64,000 nt of DNA from Chitinophagales bacterium (GCA_020636545.1 JACJXS010000011.1:186001-250000); one strand, 5' to 3'. Shown: positions 26,956-37,218, counted from the first letter of the stretch. Notes: generated by a model not told the origin, from the sequence alone. Numbers and translations: made by a program.

Positions 26956-28275
26956 TTAAATATGATGATTATAACTTTCCTTCACATAAGGATGAGTTGA
27001 AGATTCTAAGTCTTTAACTTTTGCAAGTGAAGCTAGAGTAACAAACGTAAACAAACTACCTACTATTAATAATGCTCCTAAACTAATTAATCCAAAACCA
27101 CCGCTTGGTACTAATGGAGGACCAACCATTAAATAGAAATCCATCCAGTGTCCTAAAATAATAATGACAGCCATTATCGCAAGAACCTTAGGAGTTCTTT
27201 TAGCCTTTCTTGTCATTAATATTAATAATGGTAATAAGAAATTCACAACAACAGTTAAGTGGAAAATAAAACCATAAGTATCCCAAGTTCTTCTCTTTAA
27301 AAAGAAAATTGTTTCTTCTGGAATGTTACCATACCATATTAACATATATTGGTCGAAATATAAATATGTCCAGAAAATACTTACTGCAAACATTAATATC
27401 CCGATATCATGCATGTGGTTTTCATTAACTCTAGCTAATAACCCTTTAGATTTTAAATGTAAAATAATTAAAATTACAATAGAGAACATAGTTACAGCAC
27501 CACTAGCCATTGTGTACCAAGGCCACATAGTACTATACCAATGTGGTTGTACTGACATAGTCCAGTCCCAAGTTGCAAAAGTAGAAATAACAAACGCAAT
27601 CAAAACAATTGTAACCGCAGAATAAACTCTACTTTGAGAAAATAATTTTAAAGATGGATTTGTATCTTGTTTATCCATATTTCTCCACCATAAAAAAGAC
27701 ATACCACCAGCTGCTAATACTTGGATGATGAAGAATGCCCAAAATCTTGGCATATTCAAGTAATCTCTTTTAAATGCTAAAATAGGATCATAGGTTTCTG
27801 CATTCTTGTCATATAAATATTCATGCGTCCATTCAAACAAATCATGTTTGAAAAAGAAAAAACATAAGAACAAAATAAAAAGAAATACAAAAATATTCCT
27901 TGTCATTGCTAATGGAATCTTCTGTATTTGTATATGCCATCCACCCCATGTTATTGTCGTAGCTGAGATAAAGAATAGCGCCGCTAAAGCAATATAGAAT
28001 GCAAATATGAATAAAGAGTAGAAGTTAGCCAATAATTTAGCTTTCAAAGTAATTGGCTGTTCGTGACTATCATGTCCATGAGCATCTGCATTATGTCCGC
28101 CATGAGCATCATGTCCAGGATCTTTTGCTTCAGCTTGATGAGTAACATTATGATTTGAAGTTTTATCTCCTTTGCCCATATTTAATCCAATACCTAATAA
28201 AAGGATTAATACTCCAATTACAAATGTAATTAGGATTTTAGACTTTGTACCCGATTCAAAAGTATATGTATTCAT
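26956..28275 (-). CDS. actF: Alternative complex III quinol-binding subunit ActF
   Basis: The 439-residue NrfD-like membrane protein has about ten helices. ACIII oxidises menaquinol and reduces cytochrome c or an oxidase directly; ActC and ActF are its two large membrane subunits. A distinctive hydrophilic stretch at about 42-76, between helices 1 and 2, contains roughly ten His residues mixed with Asp and Gly. Conserved core segments include WTMSVQPHWYSTMWPWYTMA and DFYLMVGPPLVPSG. It lies 41 bp downstream of actE. Confidence 0.93.
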   Translation of the reverse strand: MNTYTFESGTKSKILITFVIGVLILLLGIGLNMGKGDKTSNHNVTHQAEAKDPGHDAHGGHNADAHGHDSHEQPITLKAKLLANFYSLFIFAFYIALAALFFISATTITWGGWHIQIQKIPLAMTRNIFVFLFILFLCFFFFKHDLFEWTHEYLYDKNAETYDPILAFKRDYLNMPRFWAFFIIQVLAAGGMSFLWWRNMDKQDTNPSLKLFSQSRVYSAVTIVLIAFVISTFATWDWTMSVQPHWYSTMWPWYTMASGAVTMFSIVILIILHLKSKGLLARVNENHMHDIGILMFAVSIFWTYLYFDQYMLIWYGNIPEETIFFLKRRTWDTYGFIFHLTVVVNFLLPLLILMTRKAKRTPKVLAIMAVIIILGHWMDFYLMVGPPLVPSGGFGLISLGALLIVGSLFTFVTLASLAKVKDLESSTHPYVKESYNHHI

Positions 28276-28316
28276 TAGTATCTTATTATATTTTCTATTT
28301 AAACTTAATCAGTTAA

Positions 28317-28916
28317 TTATTTTGCTGCAGTACTTGTTGAGTCTGTAGCAGGTGCTGATGCACCAGCATCACCTTGTAAAGTTTTAACATATTCTAAAAC
28401 TAACCATCTTTCTCTGTGATCTAACTGAGATGCATAAGAACCCATCAAACCTTTTCCATACATTACAGTGTGATATCTTTTACCTTCTGGTAAAGTTAAA
28501 AGTACACCAGATAAATACGTCGGAGGTGGTGGAAATTTTCCAATTTCAACTAAATGTCCTTGACCATCGCCTTTATCTCCATGACAAATAGCACAATTAA
28601 TTTTGTATAAGTGTTGTCCTTGATTATCTACTTCATCTTTAGTAAAAGTAAAAGGATTTTTATTTGCTACAGATGCTTCATACCCTTCAATAGTGTTATC
28701 GTAAGGGTAAATATATTTACCTTGAGCAACACTACCTTTAGGAGGTAATTGATTTGTTTTGCCATCTTTAAATATAGGATTCACACTTCCAGCTTCATAA
28801 GCAGTACTATGAACCATATCAGGCATATACTCTCTACCAGGATTCTTAGAATTTCTAATACAAGCACTAGTCAGTATAATAAATGATAAAATTGTAATAT
28901 ATGATAATTGTTTCAT
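28317..28916 (-). CDS. actE: Alternative complex III monohaem cytochrome c subunit ActE
   Basis: This 199-residue lipoprotein has lipobox LTSAC (Cys19). One c-type haem site, CAICH, lies at 108-112, with a likely Met ligand in MYGKGLMGSY. The N-terminal mature region GREYMPDMVHSTAYE is typical of ActE. The haem would pass electrons from ActA towards the oxidase or a soluble cytochrome. The tail is Ala/Ser/Thr-rich. It lies 9 bp after actD. Confidence 0.94.
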   Translation of the reverse strand: MKQLSYITILSFIILTSACIRNSKNPGREYMPDMVHSTAYEAGSVNPIFKDGKTNQLPPKGSVAQGKYIYPYDNTIEGYEASVANKNPFTFTKDEVDNQGQHLYKINCAICHGDKGDGQGHLVEIGKFPPPPTYLSGVLLTLPEGKRYHTVMYGKGLMGSYASQLDHRERWLVLEYVKTLQGDAGASAPATDSTSTAAK

Positions 28917-28925
28917 GTTATAATA

Positions 28926-29447
28926 TTAAACTTCTTTTTGATAAACCTCAATAGCACCCTCTTTTTTCAATAAATCAGAAATAGCAGCCGTATCTTGACT
29001 TCCATCCATTTCAAATGTCAAAGCAAATAAGTGGTCAGTAGTTCTTTCGTCAATAATAATAGGTTTTTTTCCTGGATATAATTTACATAAATAATAAAAT
29101 GCAATCACCATACCTACAGCAGAATATAAAACAGTATGTTCAAATACAATAGGAACATAAGCCATTAAAGCCCAATAGGGTTTACCACCAAAAATAGTAG
29201 GATAATCAAATGCATTAATAAAAGTTATAACACCTAAAGCAACTGACATACCTGTTGCTCCAAACATAAAACCTGCTGTATGTAATCTTGTCGGTTCAAT
29301 GCTCATTGCACTTTCAATACCATGAACTGGGAAAGGTGTAAAACAATCTGTTATTTTAAATCCTTCTTTGCGAATATTTTTAATGGCATGTAATAAAACA
29401 TCATCATCATCAAACATTCCCACTAAATATTTTTTTGTATTGCTCAT
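28926..29447 (-). CDS. actD: Alternative complex III subunit ActD (DUF3341)
   Basis: The 173-residue protein has an N-terminal soluble part (YLVGMFDDDDVLLHAIKNI, then CFTPFPVHGIE), two membrane helices in the middle (about 60-82 and 97-118) and a short soluble C-terminus. This is the DUF3341/ActD plan. In solved ACIII structures ActD is a membrane subunit without redox cofactors. It lies between actC and actE as in other species. Confidence 0.93.
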   Translation of the reverse strand: MSNTKKYLVGMFDDDDVLLHAIKNIRKEGFKITDCFTPFPVHGIESAMSIEPTRLHTAGFMFGATGMSVALGVITFINAFDYPTIFGGKPYWALMAYVPIVFEHTVLYSAVGMVIAFYYLCKLYPGKKPIIIDERTTDHLFALTFEMDGSQDTAAISDLLKKEGAIEVYQKEV

Positions 29448-29474
29448 ATCTTTTATTCTAAGATGTGTTAGTTA

Positions 29475-30920
29475 TTATTTATATTGTAATAATTCTTCTT
29501 TGTTTACTGATTTATAAACTTCTTGGTCAGCTACTTCTTCTAACTGATGAGCTTTAGCTTGACTACCATTTCTTTTCAAGATGGATTTAACTTCAGCAAT
29601 TGCTACAACTGGGAAAAATCTACAAAATGCTAAGAACAATGTCATAAAAATACCAATCGTACCAACAAAAATTCCTATCTCAATCCAAGTTGGAGAATAG
29701 TATAACCAGCTAGATGGTAAATAATCTCTATGTAATGAAATTACGATAATCACAAAACGTTCAAACCACATACCTATATTTACCAATATAGACATTACAA
29801 AAGTTACTTTAATACTTCTTCTAAACTTTCTAAACCAAAAGATTTGTGGAGAAATTAAGTTGCAAGACATCATAATCCAATATGCCCAAGCATAAGTAGA
29901 ACCAAATGCTCTAGTAGCAAATTGATGTTGTTCGTATTGATTTGAAGAATACCAAGCTGTAAATAACTCCGTTAAATAAGCTATACCAACCATCGTACCA
30001 GTCAATAACAAAATTTTGTTCATTGATTCAATATGAGCTAAAGTGATATAATCTTCTAATTTCATAATATATCGAGCAACAATCATTAATGTTAATACCA
30101 TCGCAAAACCAGAGAATATTGCACCCGCAACGAAATATGGCGGTAAGATTGTAGTGTGCCAACCTGGAATTACTGAAGTAGCAAAGTCAAAAGATACAAT
30201 GGTGTGAACTGATAATACTAATGGAGTAGATAAACCAGCTAATATTAATGATAAAGACTCCCATCTTTCCCAATGCTTTACACTACCTATCCAACCAAAA
30301 CTTAATAGATTATAGAAAGTCCAACGACCTTTAGTTTTAGAACGGTCTCTGATAGTTGCAAAATCTGGAACTAAACCTGTGTACCAAAACAATAATGATA
30401 CTGTAAAATAAGTTGAAATCGCAAATACGTCCCAAAGTAATGGTGATGTGAAGTTTACCCAAAGTGGACCTCTCGTATTAGGATAAGGGAAAATGAACAT
30501 TGCATCCCAAACACGTCCCATGTGGAAAACTGGAAACAAACCAGCACAAACTACAGCAAAGATAGTCATCGCTTCTGCAGCTCTATTTACACCTGTTCTC
30601 CATTTTTGTCTAAACAATAATAAGATTGCTGAAATTAAAGTACCAGCATGACCAATACCAATCCACCAAACGAAGTTGGTAATATCCCATGCCCAACCTA
30701 CTGTTTTATTTGCACCCCAAGATCCAATACCAAATACAACTTCCCATGCAATACAAAACACACCAAAAGTCGCAACAATTGCAGATATTGTTGTCCAAAA
30801 TATCCAACGGTTTTGTAATTCACCTGTCGTTGAACGTACGATATCAGTAGTAATTTGCTTATAGGTCTTATTACCTTTTACTAAGGGTTCTCTAAGTGGT
30901 GATTCAAAATGACTTGCCAT
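29475..30920 (-). CDS. actC: Alternative complex III quinol-binding subunit ActC (NrfD-like)
   Basis: The 481-residue polytopic protein has about ten helices and the NrfD/PsrC fold, with features such as NFVWWIGIGHAGTLISAIL, VFHMGRVWDAMFIFPYPN and SVHTIVSFDFATSVIPGWH. It binds menaquinol next to ActB and starts proton-coupled electron transfer. It follows actB by 44 bp. No unusual insertion is seen. Confidence 0.95.
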   Translation of the reverse strand: MASHFESPLREPLVKGNKTYKQITTDIVRSTTGELQNRWIFWTTISAIVATFGVFCIAWEVVFGIGSWGANKTVGWAWDITNFVWWIGIGHAGTLISAILLLFRQKWRTGVNRAAEAMTIFAVVCAGLFPVFHMGRVWDAMFIFPYPNTRGPLWVNFTSPLLWDVFAISTYFTVSLLFWYTGLVPDFATIRDRSKTKGRWTFYNLLSFGWIGSVKHWERWESLSLILAGLSTPLVLSVHTIVSFDFATSVIPGWHTTILPPYFVAGAIFSGFAMVLTLMIVARYIMKLEDYITLAHIESMNKILLLTGTMVGIAYLTELFTAWYSSNQYEQHQFATRAFGSTYAWAYWIMMSCNLISPQIFWFRKFRRSIKVTFVMSILVNIGMWFERFVIIVISLHRDYLPSSWLYYSPTWIEIGIFVGTIGIFMTLFLAFCRFFPVVAIAEVKSILKRNGSQAKAHQLEEVADQEVYKSVNKEELLQYK

Positions 30921-30964
30921 ATCTAAGCTTTAGTTATTTATATATTCTATTAATTATTAATTTA

Positions 30965-33900
30965 CTATCCTTCTTTATCAAAGAAACTTCTTTGAGATTC
31001 TTCATCCTTATTTCTGATTTTAACTTGATATCCAACATGATTTAAGAAATGTTGTTCTTCAAATAAGAAATAATTTCTACCTGAATCAAGAGTTTGTGCT
31101 ACTTGACTATTTTTATCATTCATATCTCCAAACACAATTGCATTTGTCGGACATGCTGTTTGACAAGCTGTCTTAACATCTCCATCTTGCAATTTTCTGT
31201 TTTGCTTTTTAGCATCTAATTTACTAGATTGAATTCTTTGTGTACAGAAACTACATTTTTCAATAACCCCTCTTGTTCTCACAACAACATCTGGATTTAA
31301 TACCATTCTTGTTAAAGAATCAAACATATAATCTTTAGTTTCACTACCACCCCAACCTGGCGTTCCGTCATTAAATGAGCCAAACATATCATTACCTTGA
31401 TAGTCTAACCAGTTAAAACGACGAACTTTAAATGGACAGTTATTTGCACAATATCTTGTACCAATACATCTGTTATATGCCATTTGGTTAATACCTTCAG
31501 AACTATGGTTAGTTGCATTTACTGGACAAACGTTTTCACAAGGTGCATTATCACAATGCTGACACATCATAGGTTGGAAAGATACATCTGGATTATCTGG
31601 GTTTCCATTATAGTATCTATCTATACGTAACCAATGCATTTCCTGACTTCTGAAAACTTGTCTTCTTCCAACAACTGGTATATTATTTTCAATATTACAA
31701 GCTACTACACAAGCACCACAACCAATACATGCATTCATATCTACCAACATTCCCCAATGGTGTCCTGGGAATTTAGGTGTTGGATACATAGTTACTAAAT
31801 GTTTTTGTATTGCCTCTCTATCTTCATTACCTGCAGTTTCACTTTTTGAATATGAAGCTAAATTCGTCTCTTTAACAACCATACCTCTATATCTTAATGG
31901 CTTACCTGGTAAAGAAACATCTTCCATTAAGGTATGATAAGTTTGGTTTAAACCTAAATTATATGTTTTTCCCGTCAATTCAAAAGTAACACCATCAACT
32001 GAATTTGTGTTATTTTTTAAGATTGGGTATAAATTTGCTCCAACACCAGAACCTACATTACCTGATTTTTCTCTTCCGTAACCTAATGCAATAGCTAAGG
32101 TATTTTGAGCTTGACCAAATTGTACAACAATCGGTAATTCAAAAGATTTTCCTGCAACAGTAATTTTACCAACTGGTACTTTTTTATCAGCAGGCATTGA
32201 ATCAATCTTATTTTCTTTAGCAAATGAATAAGGAACTAAAATATAATTATCCCAAGTTGCTTTAGAAATTGGATCTGGCATTTCTTGTAAGAAAGGATTG
32301 TTTGCCAATTTACCATCACCAATCGCAACTTTCTCATATAAAAATAACTCCATACCTTTTGGTTGCGTTGGAGTTGTTATTGTACTGATTCCAGGCAAAG
32401 CACTAGCTCCAATTCCTGAAGTTTTATCTACAAAACCAGCTTGTAAGGCCTCAGAATAAGACAAGCCACTTACTGAAGCAATTTCAGCTTGAACTAGAGA
32501 ATCTATAGCAACATTAACATTTCCTGCCCAAGTTAAGATAGAAGCACTTTCTTGTCTTGTATCAAATAAAGCTGTAATTGTTGGTTGCACAAAACCATAA
32601 ACGTTTGTTCTAGGTTCAATAACATCCCAAGATTCTAATAAATGTGAATTTGGAGCAACATATTGACAATATTGAGCAGATTCATCTACTCTATCAGCTG
32701 TAGAAATACTTAAATCTGCTTTTTGTAAAGCATTTTTAAAAGTTTCAGCATAAACTGTATCATAAACTGGATTAGCACCAACTAAGATAATACCTTTATA
32801 TGCACCATTTTTTAATTCTGATGCTAAAGTTGCTAATGCTTCATCATTACCTTGCTTGAAATTTAAAGTATTTGAAGTATCAATAGTTGCACCAAAGTTA
32901 GATAAAGTAGCATTGATTGCATTCACTAAAGATTGAATTTCAACATCATTTGTACCTGAAACTACAATACTTTTTCCTTTAGCTGCGACTAATTCTTTCG
33001 CAACTTTATCTATTCCTGTATTTAATTCTTTATTACTAAAATCCTTTGCACCAGAAACAGAACCACCTAACTTAGTATATAAATTAATTAGAACTTGTTT
33101 TTCTTCAGATGGTTTAATAGGATATTTATAATCTGCACTTGCACCAGTCAAACTCATTGAAGATTGAAATTGATGGTGGCGAGACATCGTTGGATTTTCT
33201 GGCGTAGGAACTCTCTTAGTTACATATTTAGCAGCATTTTCAGTTCCATTCATCCAAGTACCTAAGAAATCACAGTTAAAACCAACAATTACATCTGCTT
33301 TATCAAATTGGTAAGCTGGAATAATTCCGCCACTTGCTTTTCTGATAGCATATTGTGAAATTGGGTCATAAGCAACTACACTAACATTTGCGTAAGTTGT
33401 TTTTAATTGCTCTATTGCTTTTTTAGTGATAGTAGATAATATTGTATTCGTTACTACGACTACTTTTTGACCAGAAGCTTTTAACTCATCTAATTTTTTA
33501 ATGATTTCAGCATCTGCTTTTTTCCAATCAATTTTTTTATTCGCTTTTACAGGATTATGTAATCTTGTAACGTCATACAAATCTAATACAGCAGCTTGAG
33601 CTCTTGCACTTGTTCCTCCGAAAAATTTTGCAGATGGATTTCCTTCTACTTTAATAGGTCTTCCTTCTCTTGTTTTAACTAAGATACTGTTAAAATCAGC
33701 AGAACCATAATAGGTTGTTGCAAAAAACTCAGCAACACCAGGAACTACTTCCGGCATTTGGTTTCTTAAATCAAATGTGTAAGGAATTGCATTTTTAACA
33801 GGAATCTGACATGCAGACGCAACAGCAGCAACTGAAACGCTGAATCCCATAGCTTTTAAGAAATCTCTTCTGTTGGGTTCTTTATTTTCAATGCTTTCAG

Positions 33901-34000
33901 TAGCATCTTCAACTAAACTAAATTCTTGGTTAGCTTGCTCAAAATAAGCAGGTGTTTGATTTAACTCATCTAAACTAGTCCAATACTTTTTATTACTCAT
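30965..34000 (-). CDS. actB: Alternative complex III iron-sulfur subunit ActB
   Basis: This 1011-residue protein has a twin-arginine type signal (NRRDFLKAMG, Arg44-Arg45) placed about 40 residues in, the 'TAT-variant' of Bacteroidota. A molybdopterin-oxidoreductase-like region (about 65-740) follows; in known ACIII it has no molybdenum cofactor. The C-terminal region carries cubane ligands: CIGCGACVVACNIENN, CQHCDNAPCENVCPVNA, CIGTRYCANNCPF, CSFCTQRI and CQTACPTNAI. These clusters pass electrons from the quinol site to ActA haems. Length and layout are normal for the phylum. Confidence 0.95.
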   Translation of the reverse strand: MSNKKYWTSLDELNQTPAYFEQANQEFSLVEDATESIENKEPNRRDFLKAMGFSVSVAAVASACQIPVKNAIPYTFDLRNQMPEVVPGVAEFFATTYYGSADFNSILVKTREGRPIKVEGNPSAKFFGGTSARAQAAVLDLYDVTRLHNPVKANKKIDWKKADAEIIKKLDELKASGQKVVVVTNTILSTITKKAIEQLKTTYANVSVVAYDPISQYAIRKASGGIIPAYQFDKADVIVGFNCDFLGTWMNGTENAAKYVTKRVPTPENPTMSRHHQFQSSMSLTGASADYKYPIKPSEEKQVLINLYTKLGGSVSGAKDFSNKELNTGIDKVAKELVAAKGKSIVVSGTNDVEIQSLVNAINATLSNFGATIDTSNTLNFKQGNDEALATLASELKNGAYKGIILVGANPVYDTVYAETFKNALQKADLSISTADRVDESAQYCQYVAPNSHLLESWDVIEPRTNVYGFVQPTITALFDTRQESASILTWAGNVNVAIDSLVQAEIASVSGLSYSEALQAGFVDKTSGIGASALPGISTITTPTQPKGMELFLYEKVAIGDGKLANNPFLQEMPDPISKATWDNYILVPYSFAKENKIDSMPADKKVPVGKITVAGKSFELPIVVQFGQAQNTLAIALGYGREKSGNVGSGVGANLYPILKNNTNSVDGVTFELTGKTYNLGLNQTYHTLMEDVSLPGKPLRYRGMVVKETNLASYSKSETAGNEDREAIQKHLVTMYPTPKFPGHHWGMLVDMNACIGCGACVVACNIENNIPVVGRRQVFRSQEMHWLRIDRYYNGNPDNPDVSFQPMMCQHCDNAPCENVCPVNATNHSSEGINQMAYNRCIGTRYCANNCPFKVRRFNWLDYQGNDMFGSFNDGTPGWGGSETKDYMFDSLTRMVLNPDVVVRTRGVIEKCSFCTQRIQSSKLDAKKQNRKLQDGDVKTACQTACPTNAIVFGDMNDKNSQVAQTLDSGRNYFLFEEQHFLNHVGYQVKIRNKDEESQRSFFDKEG

Positions 34001-34031
34001 TATATATAGAAATTAATAAGGTTCTTTAATT

Positions 34032-35348
34032 TTAATAGTGACATTTTTGACATTCAGTTCCACCTATATCTTCAACAGTAACTCCAGCTCTCTTGCCTTT
34101 CTTAATCTCGTCGTGATATTTTTCAAATACTGAATAATAATTATTGTCAGCAAACTGAACTTTTGTTTCTCTATGACAGTTGATACACCAGCCCATAGAT
34201 AATGGAGCGAATTGTTCAACAGTTTCCATCTCTTCAATTTTACCATGACAAGTTTGGCATTCAATTTTACCCACTTTTACGTGTTGTGAGTGGTTGAAAT
34301 AAACGTGGTCAGGTAAATTATGAATTTGTACCCATTCAATATTTTTAGGTGCTTTTACAAATGCTCCTTTGTCAGGATCCCAACCTGAATAGTCATATAT
34401 CTTTTTGATTTCATCTTTACCATATTTTGGACCTTCTTGAACATACTTATGACAATTCATACAAATTTGAGTACCAGGAATACTTGCATGACGGCTTTTT
34501 TCAACTCCAGTATGACAGTATTGACACTCAATTTTATTTTGTCCTACGTGTAATGCATGTGAGAAGCGAATAGGTTGTTCTGGTTTATATCCCTGAGAAC
34601 GCCCTAAGTTTATTGCACCATTTCCGATATTAAAAAGTAACAAGACTGCTGCAATAATAACTGCGACTACACCTAATTTTTTAACTAATGCTTTTTTAGA
34701 GGCAGCTTCAACAGCTTCGATTGCATCTAAAGATTCGCCTTGAGCAACTTTAGCAATTTTGCTTAATTTACTAGTAATATTAAACAATACAGCTCCTAAA
34801 ATAGCTAAAACAGCAAATAATCCAACTAGGATTAATGTTGTGTTAGATTTTCCAGAATCTGCACCTTCAGTTGTAGCACCACCAGCTGCATCAGCTGTTT
34901 CTTTTTTACCGCCTGGATTACTAGGGTCGAAGCCTTTTTCAGCTGCTTTCATATAAAGGAAAACATCCTTAACTTGCTCGTCTGATAAAGTAGGAAATGC
35001 CGGCATAGGCATTTTATTATATTCTTCATAAATCTTATTAGCATGAGCATGACCAGATTTAATAACAGCTTGAGAATTTTTTACCCAAGCAATTAAGTTT
35101 TCTTCGGTATCCCATTTATCCCAAACATCTGCTAACGCAGGTCCGATTACTTTTCTATCTATAGCATGACAAGCTGTACAATTAGCCTTGAACAAGTCCA
35201 TACCTGTCTTAGCTTTTGCAACAGCAGCAGCATCAGCAGGGTCAACGTCAGGAACGGCTACCCCAGCATAAGATGATGTTGAAATCACAAAAATCAAGAA
35301 AAAGGAAACTAGAAGGCTATAACTTCTTTTAATATAACTGTTAAACAT
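34032..35348 (-). CDS. actA: Alternative complex III multihaem cytochrome c subunit ActA, with extra N-terminal monohaem domain
   Basis: The 438-residue protein has a signal peptide and an N-terminal monohaem cytochrome c domain (CTACH at 57-61, a likely Met ligand in the MPMPAFPTLSDEQV region). Two hydrophobic segments lie near 170-192 and 222-242. The C-terminal pentahaem part has CQYCH, CMNCH, CQTCH, CINCH and CQKCH, giving six CxxCH sites in all. The last one is three residues from the C-terminus. ActA collects electrons from ActB. It is the first gene of the act operon. Confidence 0.94.
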   Translation of the reverse strand: MFNSYIKRSYSLLVSFFLIFVISTSSYAGVAVPDVDPADAAAVAKAKTGMDLFKANCTACHAIDRKVIGPALADVWDKWDTEENLIAWVKNSQAVIKSGHAHANKIYEEYNKMPMPAFPTLSDEQVKDVFLYMKAAEKGFDPSNPGGKKETADAAGGATTEGADSGKSNTTLILVGLFAVLAILGAVLFNITSKLSKIAKVAQGESLDAIEAVEAASKKALVKKLGVVAVIIAAVLLLFNIGNGAINLGRSQGYKPEQPIRFSHALHVGQNKIECQYCHTGVEKSRHASIPGTQICMNCHKYVQEGPKYGKDEIKKIYDYSGWDPDKGAFVKAPKNIEWVQIHNLPDHVYFNHSQHVKVGKIECQTCHGKIEEMETVEQFAPLSMGWCINCHRETKVQFADNNYYSVFEKYHDEIKKGKRAGVTVEDIGGTECQKCHY

Positions 35349-35377
35349 TCCTAAAAAGCGTTTTAATTATTTTCAGG

Positions 35378-35385
35378 CAAATATA
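35378..35385 (-). promoter_or_regulatory. -7 element upstream of actA
   Basis: The minus-strand sequence TATATTTG fits the -7 consensus TAnnTTTG and lies 29 bases before the actA ATG. I find no clear TTTG at the expected distance upstream, so the promoter is only half supported. Confidence 0.4.
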
Positions 35386-35612
35386 AGGTCAAATAGTTTA
35401 AAAAGTGAAGATTTGTTGAAAAAATATATCAATTTATACTCATTCTAGATAACATTAATAAGCTGAAATATAAATACTTAGTAATCTATTTGGATTATAT
35501 CTTAATTGAATTTAATAAACACTTAACAACAACAAAAGAAAAATCGTTAATATTTCTAAATAATTACAGAAGAATTAAACTTTAAAAGAATAATTTTGTG
35601 CATCATCTGATT

Positions 35613-36218
35613 ATGGATATTATTTTAAAATACTTTAAAGAATTAAGCCCAAAACAAATAGCTCAATTCAAACAATTATTGCATTTATATACTGAATGGA
35701 ACTCTAAAATAAATGTGATTTCTAGGAAGGATATGGAGAACTTTTATGAACGTCACGTTTTACATAGTTTAAGTATTGCTGACTTTTTCGATTTAAGTCA
35801 TCATCAAATCATTGACATTGGTACAGGTGGTGGATTTCCTGGCATTCCTTTAGCTATATTTTTTCCAGAAAGTCAATTCCATTTGGTAGATTCAATTGGT
35901 AAAAAAATAAGTGTGGTAAATGCCATTGCAGAAGCATTAGAACTTAAAAATATAACAGCACAACATGGAAGAGCAGAACAATGCACCAATTTGTTTGATT
36001 ATGCAGTAACAAGAGCCGTTGCTCCAGCAGCTGATTTAATTCATTGGACATCTAAAAATGTAAATAAGAAAAATGGAATCATTGCTTTGAAAGGTGGAGA
36101 CTTGCGTGAAGAATTAAAAGCCGTAAATTGCAAAAAAGAAATCTACCATTTAAGTGCTGTTTATTCCGAACCTTTCTTTGAGACAAAAAAAATAATACAT
36201 CTACATCAAATCAAATAG
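35613..36218 (+). CDS. rsmG: 16S rRNA (guanine527-N7)-methyltransferase RsmG
   Basis: RsmG (GidB) methylates G527 in the 530 loop of 16S rRNA using SAM. Motifs are NVISRKDMENFYERHVLHSL, the SAM site IIDIGTGGGFPGIPLAI, HGRAEQ, and the conserved YAVTRAVAP. I choose the ATG at 35613 (201 residues) over an in-frame GTG at 35598, because the GTG overlaps a TAATTTTG -7 element (35591-35598) whose start point would fall near 35605. The upstream gap of about 265 bp to actA otherwise shows nothing recognisable. Confidence 0.94.
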   Translation: MDIILKYFKELSPKQIAQFKQLLHLYTEWNSKINVISRKDMENFYERHVLHSLSIADFFDLSHHQIIDIGTGGGFPGIPLAIFFPESQFHLVDSIGKKISVVNAIAEALELKNITAQHGRAEQCTNLFDYAVTRAVAPAADLIHWTSKNVNKKNGIIALKGGDLREELKAVNCKKEIYHLSAVYSEPFFETKKIIHLHQIK

Positions 36219-36219
36219 A

Positions 36220-37161
36220 TTATTTCCTAACTAATTTTGCTTCGTCAAGCATCTTTTGTTTTGCAGTAGTTTCATCTTTTAAAACAGCAAAAGTACCTTC
36301 TCCAGCATTGGCAAGAAATTCTAATTGCTTAATAACATAATCTGTTGGTTTTCCTAATAGAAAGATAGAACAGTTAATATTTTTTTGAGCGTAATCGGCT
36401 AAAATTTTTTCAATATTTTTATACTCTTTAGCTCCTGAAGTAAACATACCATCTGTAAAAATCAAAATTCTATTATTTCCATTATTGATATAATTTTCAG
36501 AGGCTTTTTGAAATGCAGATTTTATAGCAGACGCTCCATTTGTTGTGCCTCCAACTTTTATTAATGATGCAATTGCATTATGAATTTTATCTTTATTATT
36601 TCCATTGGTTGGTGGTAAAATTTCACTTATTCCAGATGAGAAAGTCAATAGTGTAATTTTATCTTCTGATCTAAAATAATCAACAATATCATTTAGTCCA
36701 GATTTTAAAACTGGCAAAATATTATTATCTCCCATCGATGAGGACATATCAACTAAGAGTGTCCAATTATTACTAGCAAATCCTTCTAATTTTGATAATG
36801 GTTGGACAACTGTATCTATTGTCTTTACAACTTCTCTCTTATGTTTTAGTCCAAAATTATGTTCCGAAATTTCTTTTACTAAAACAACACCATTCAATTC
36901 ATAATAATCAGGGTGCGTAATATTGATGTCATATTTTCCATCAAGGTATCTAACAAAAGTCGTAATATTATAATTTCCAGAAGAATCAGTTTTAGCAGTA
37001 TAAACATCTGAATTAAATCTTAGATTTAGAGTAGCACCAATAACTGGAATATTTTTATCTACGTCCATTATTCTTCCTTGTATTATATTTGAATAATGTT
37101 GAGCGAATAACGAAAAGCTGATAGCAAAAAACAAAATTAGTATTGGTAATTTTTTACTCAT
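36220..37161 (-). CDS. Secreted VWA-domain protein with carboxypeptidase-like repeat
   Basis: With the ATG at 37161 (MSKKLPILILFF) the protein has 313 residues and a signal peptide ending near LFAQ. A beta-sandwich of the carboxypeptidase-regulatory-like type follows (QGRIMDVDKNIPVIGATL to about residue 90). The VWA domain has an intact MIDAS motif DMSSSMG and the later Thr/Asp positions (GGTTNGAS, FTDGMF). VWA domains bind proteins through a divalent metal. In Bacteroidota such proteins are periplasmic or surface-exposed; the partner is unknown. It diverges from the PAP2 gene across 57 bp. Confidence 0.82.
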   Translation of the reverse strand: MSKKLPILILFFAISFSLFAQHYSNIIQGRIMDVDKNIPVIGATLNLRFNSDVYTAKTDSSGNYNITTFVRYLDGKYDINITHPDYYELNGVVLVKEISEHNFGLKHKREVVKTIDTVVQPLSKLEGFASNNWTLLVDMSSSMGDNNILPVLKSGLNDIVDYFRSEDKITLLTFSSGISEILPPTNGNNKDKIHNAIASLIKVGGTTNGASAIKSAFQKASENYINNGNNRILIFTDGMFTSGAKEYKNIEKILADYAQKNINCSIFLLGKPTDYVIKQLEFLANAGEGTFAVLKDETTAKQKMLDEAKLVRK

Positions 37162-37218
37162 ATCTTTTTTATAATTCAAAATTATTAAAAACATTACAAA
37201 ATACACTATTTTAGTTGA

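Noticed and set aside
30965..34000. ActB as an active molybdenum enzyme
   Set aside because: The gene context and architecture are ACIII, whose ActB has a molybdopterin-like fold but no cofactor in known structures.
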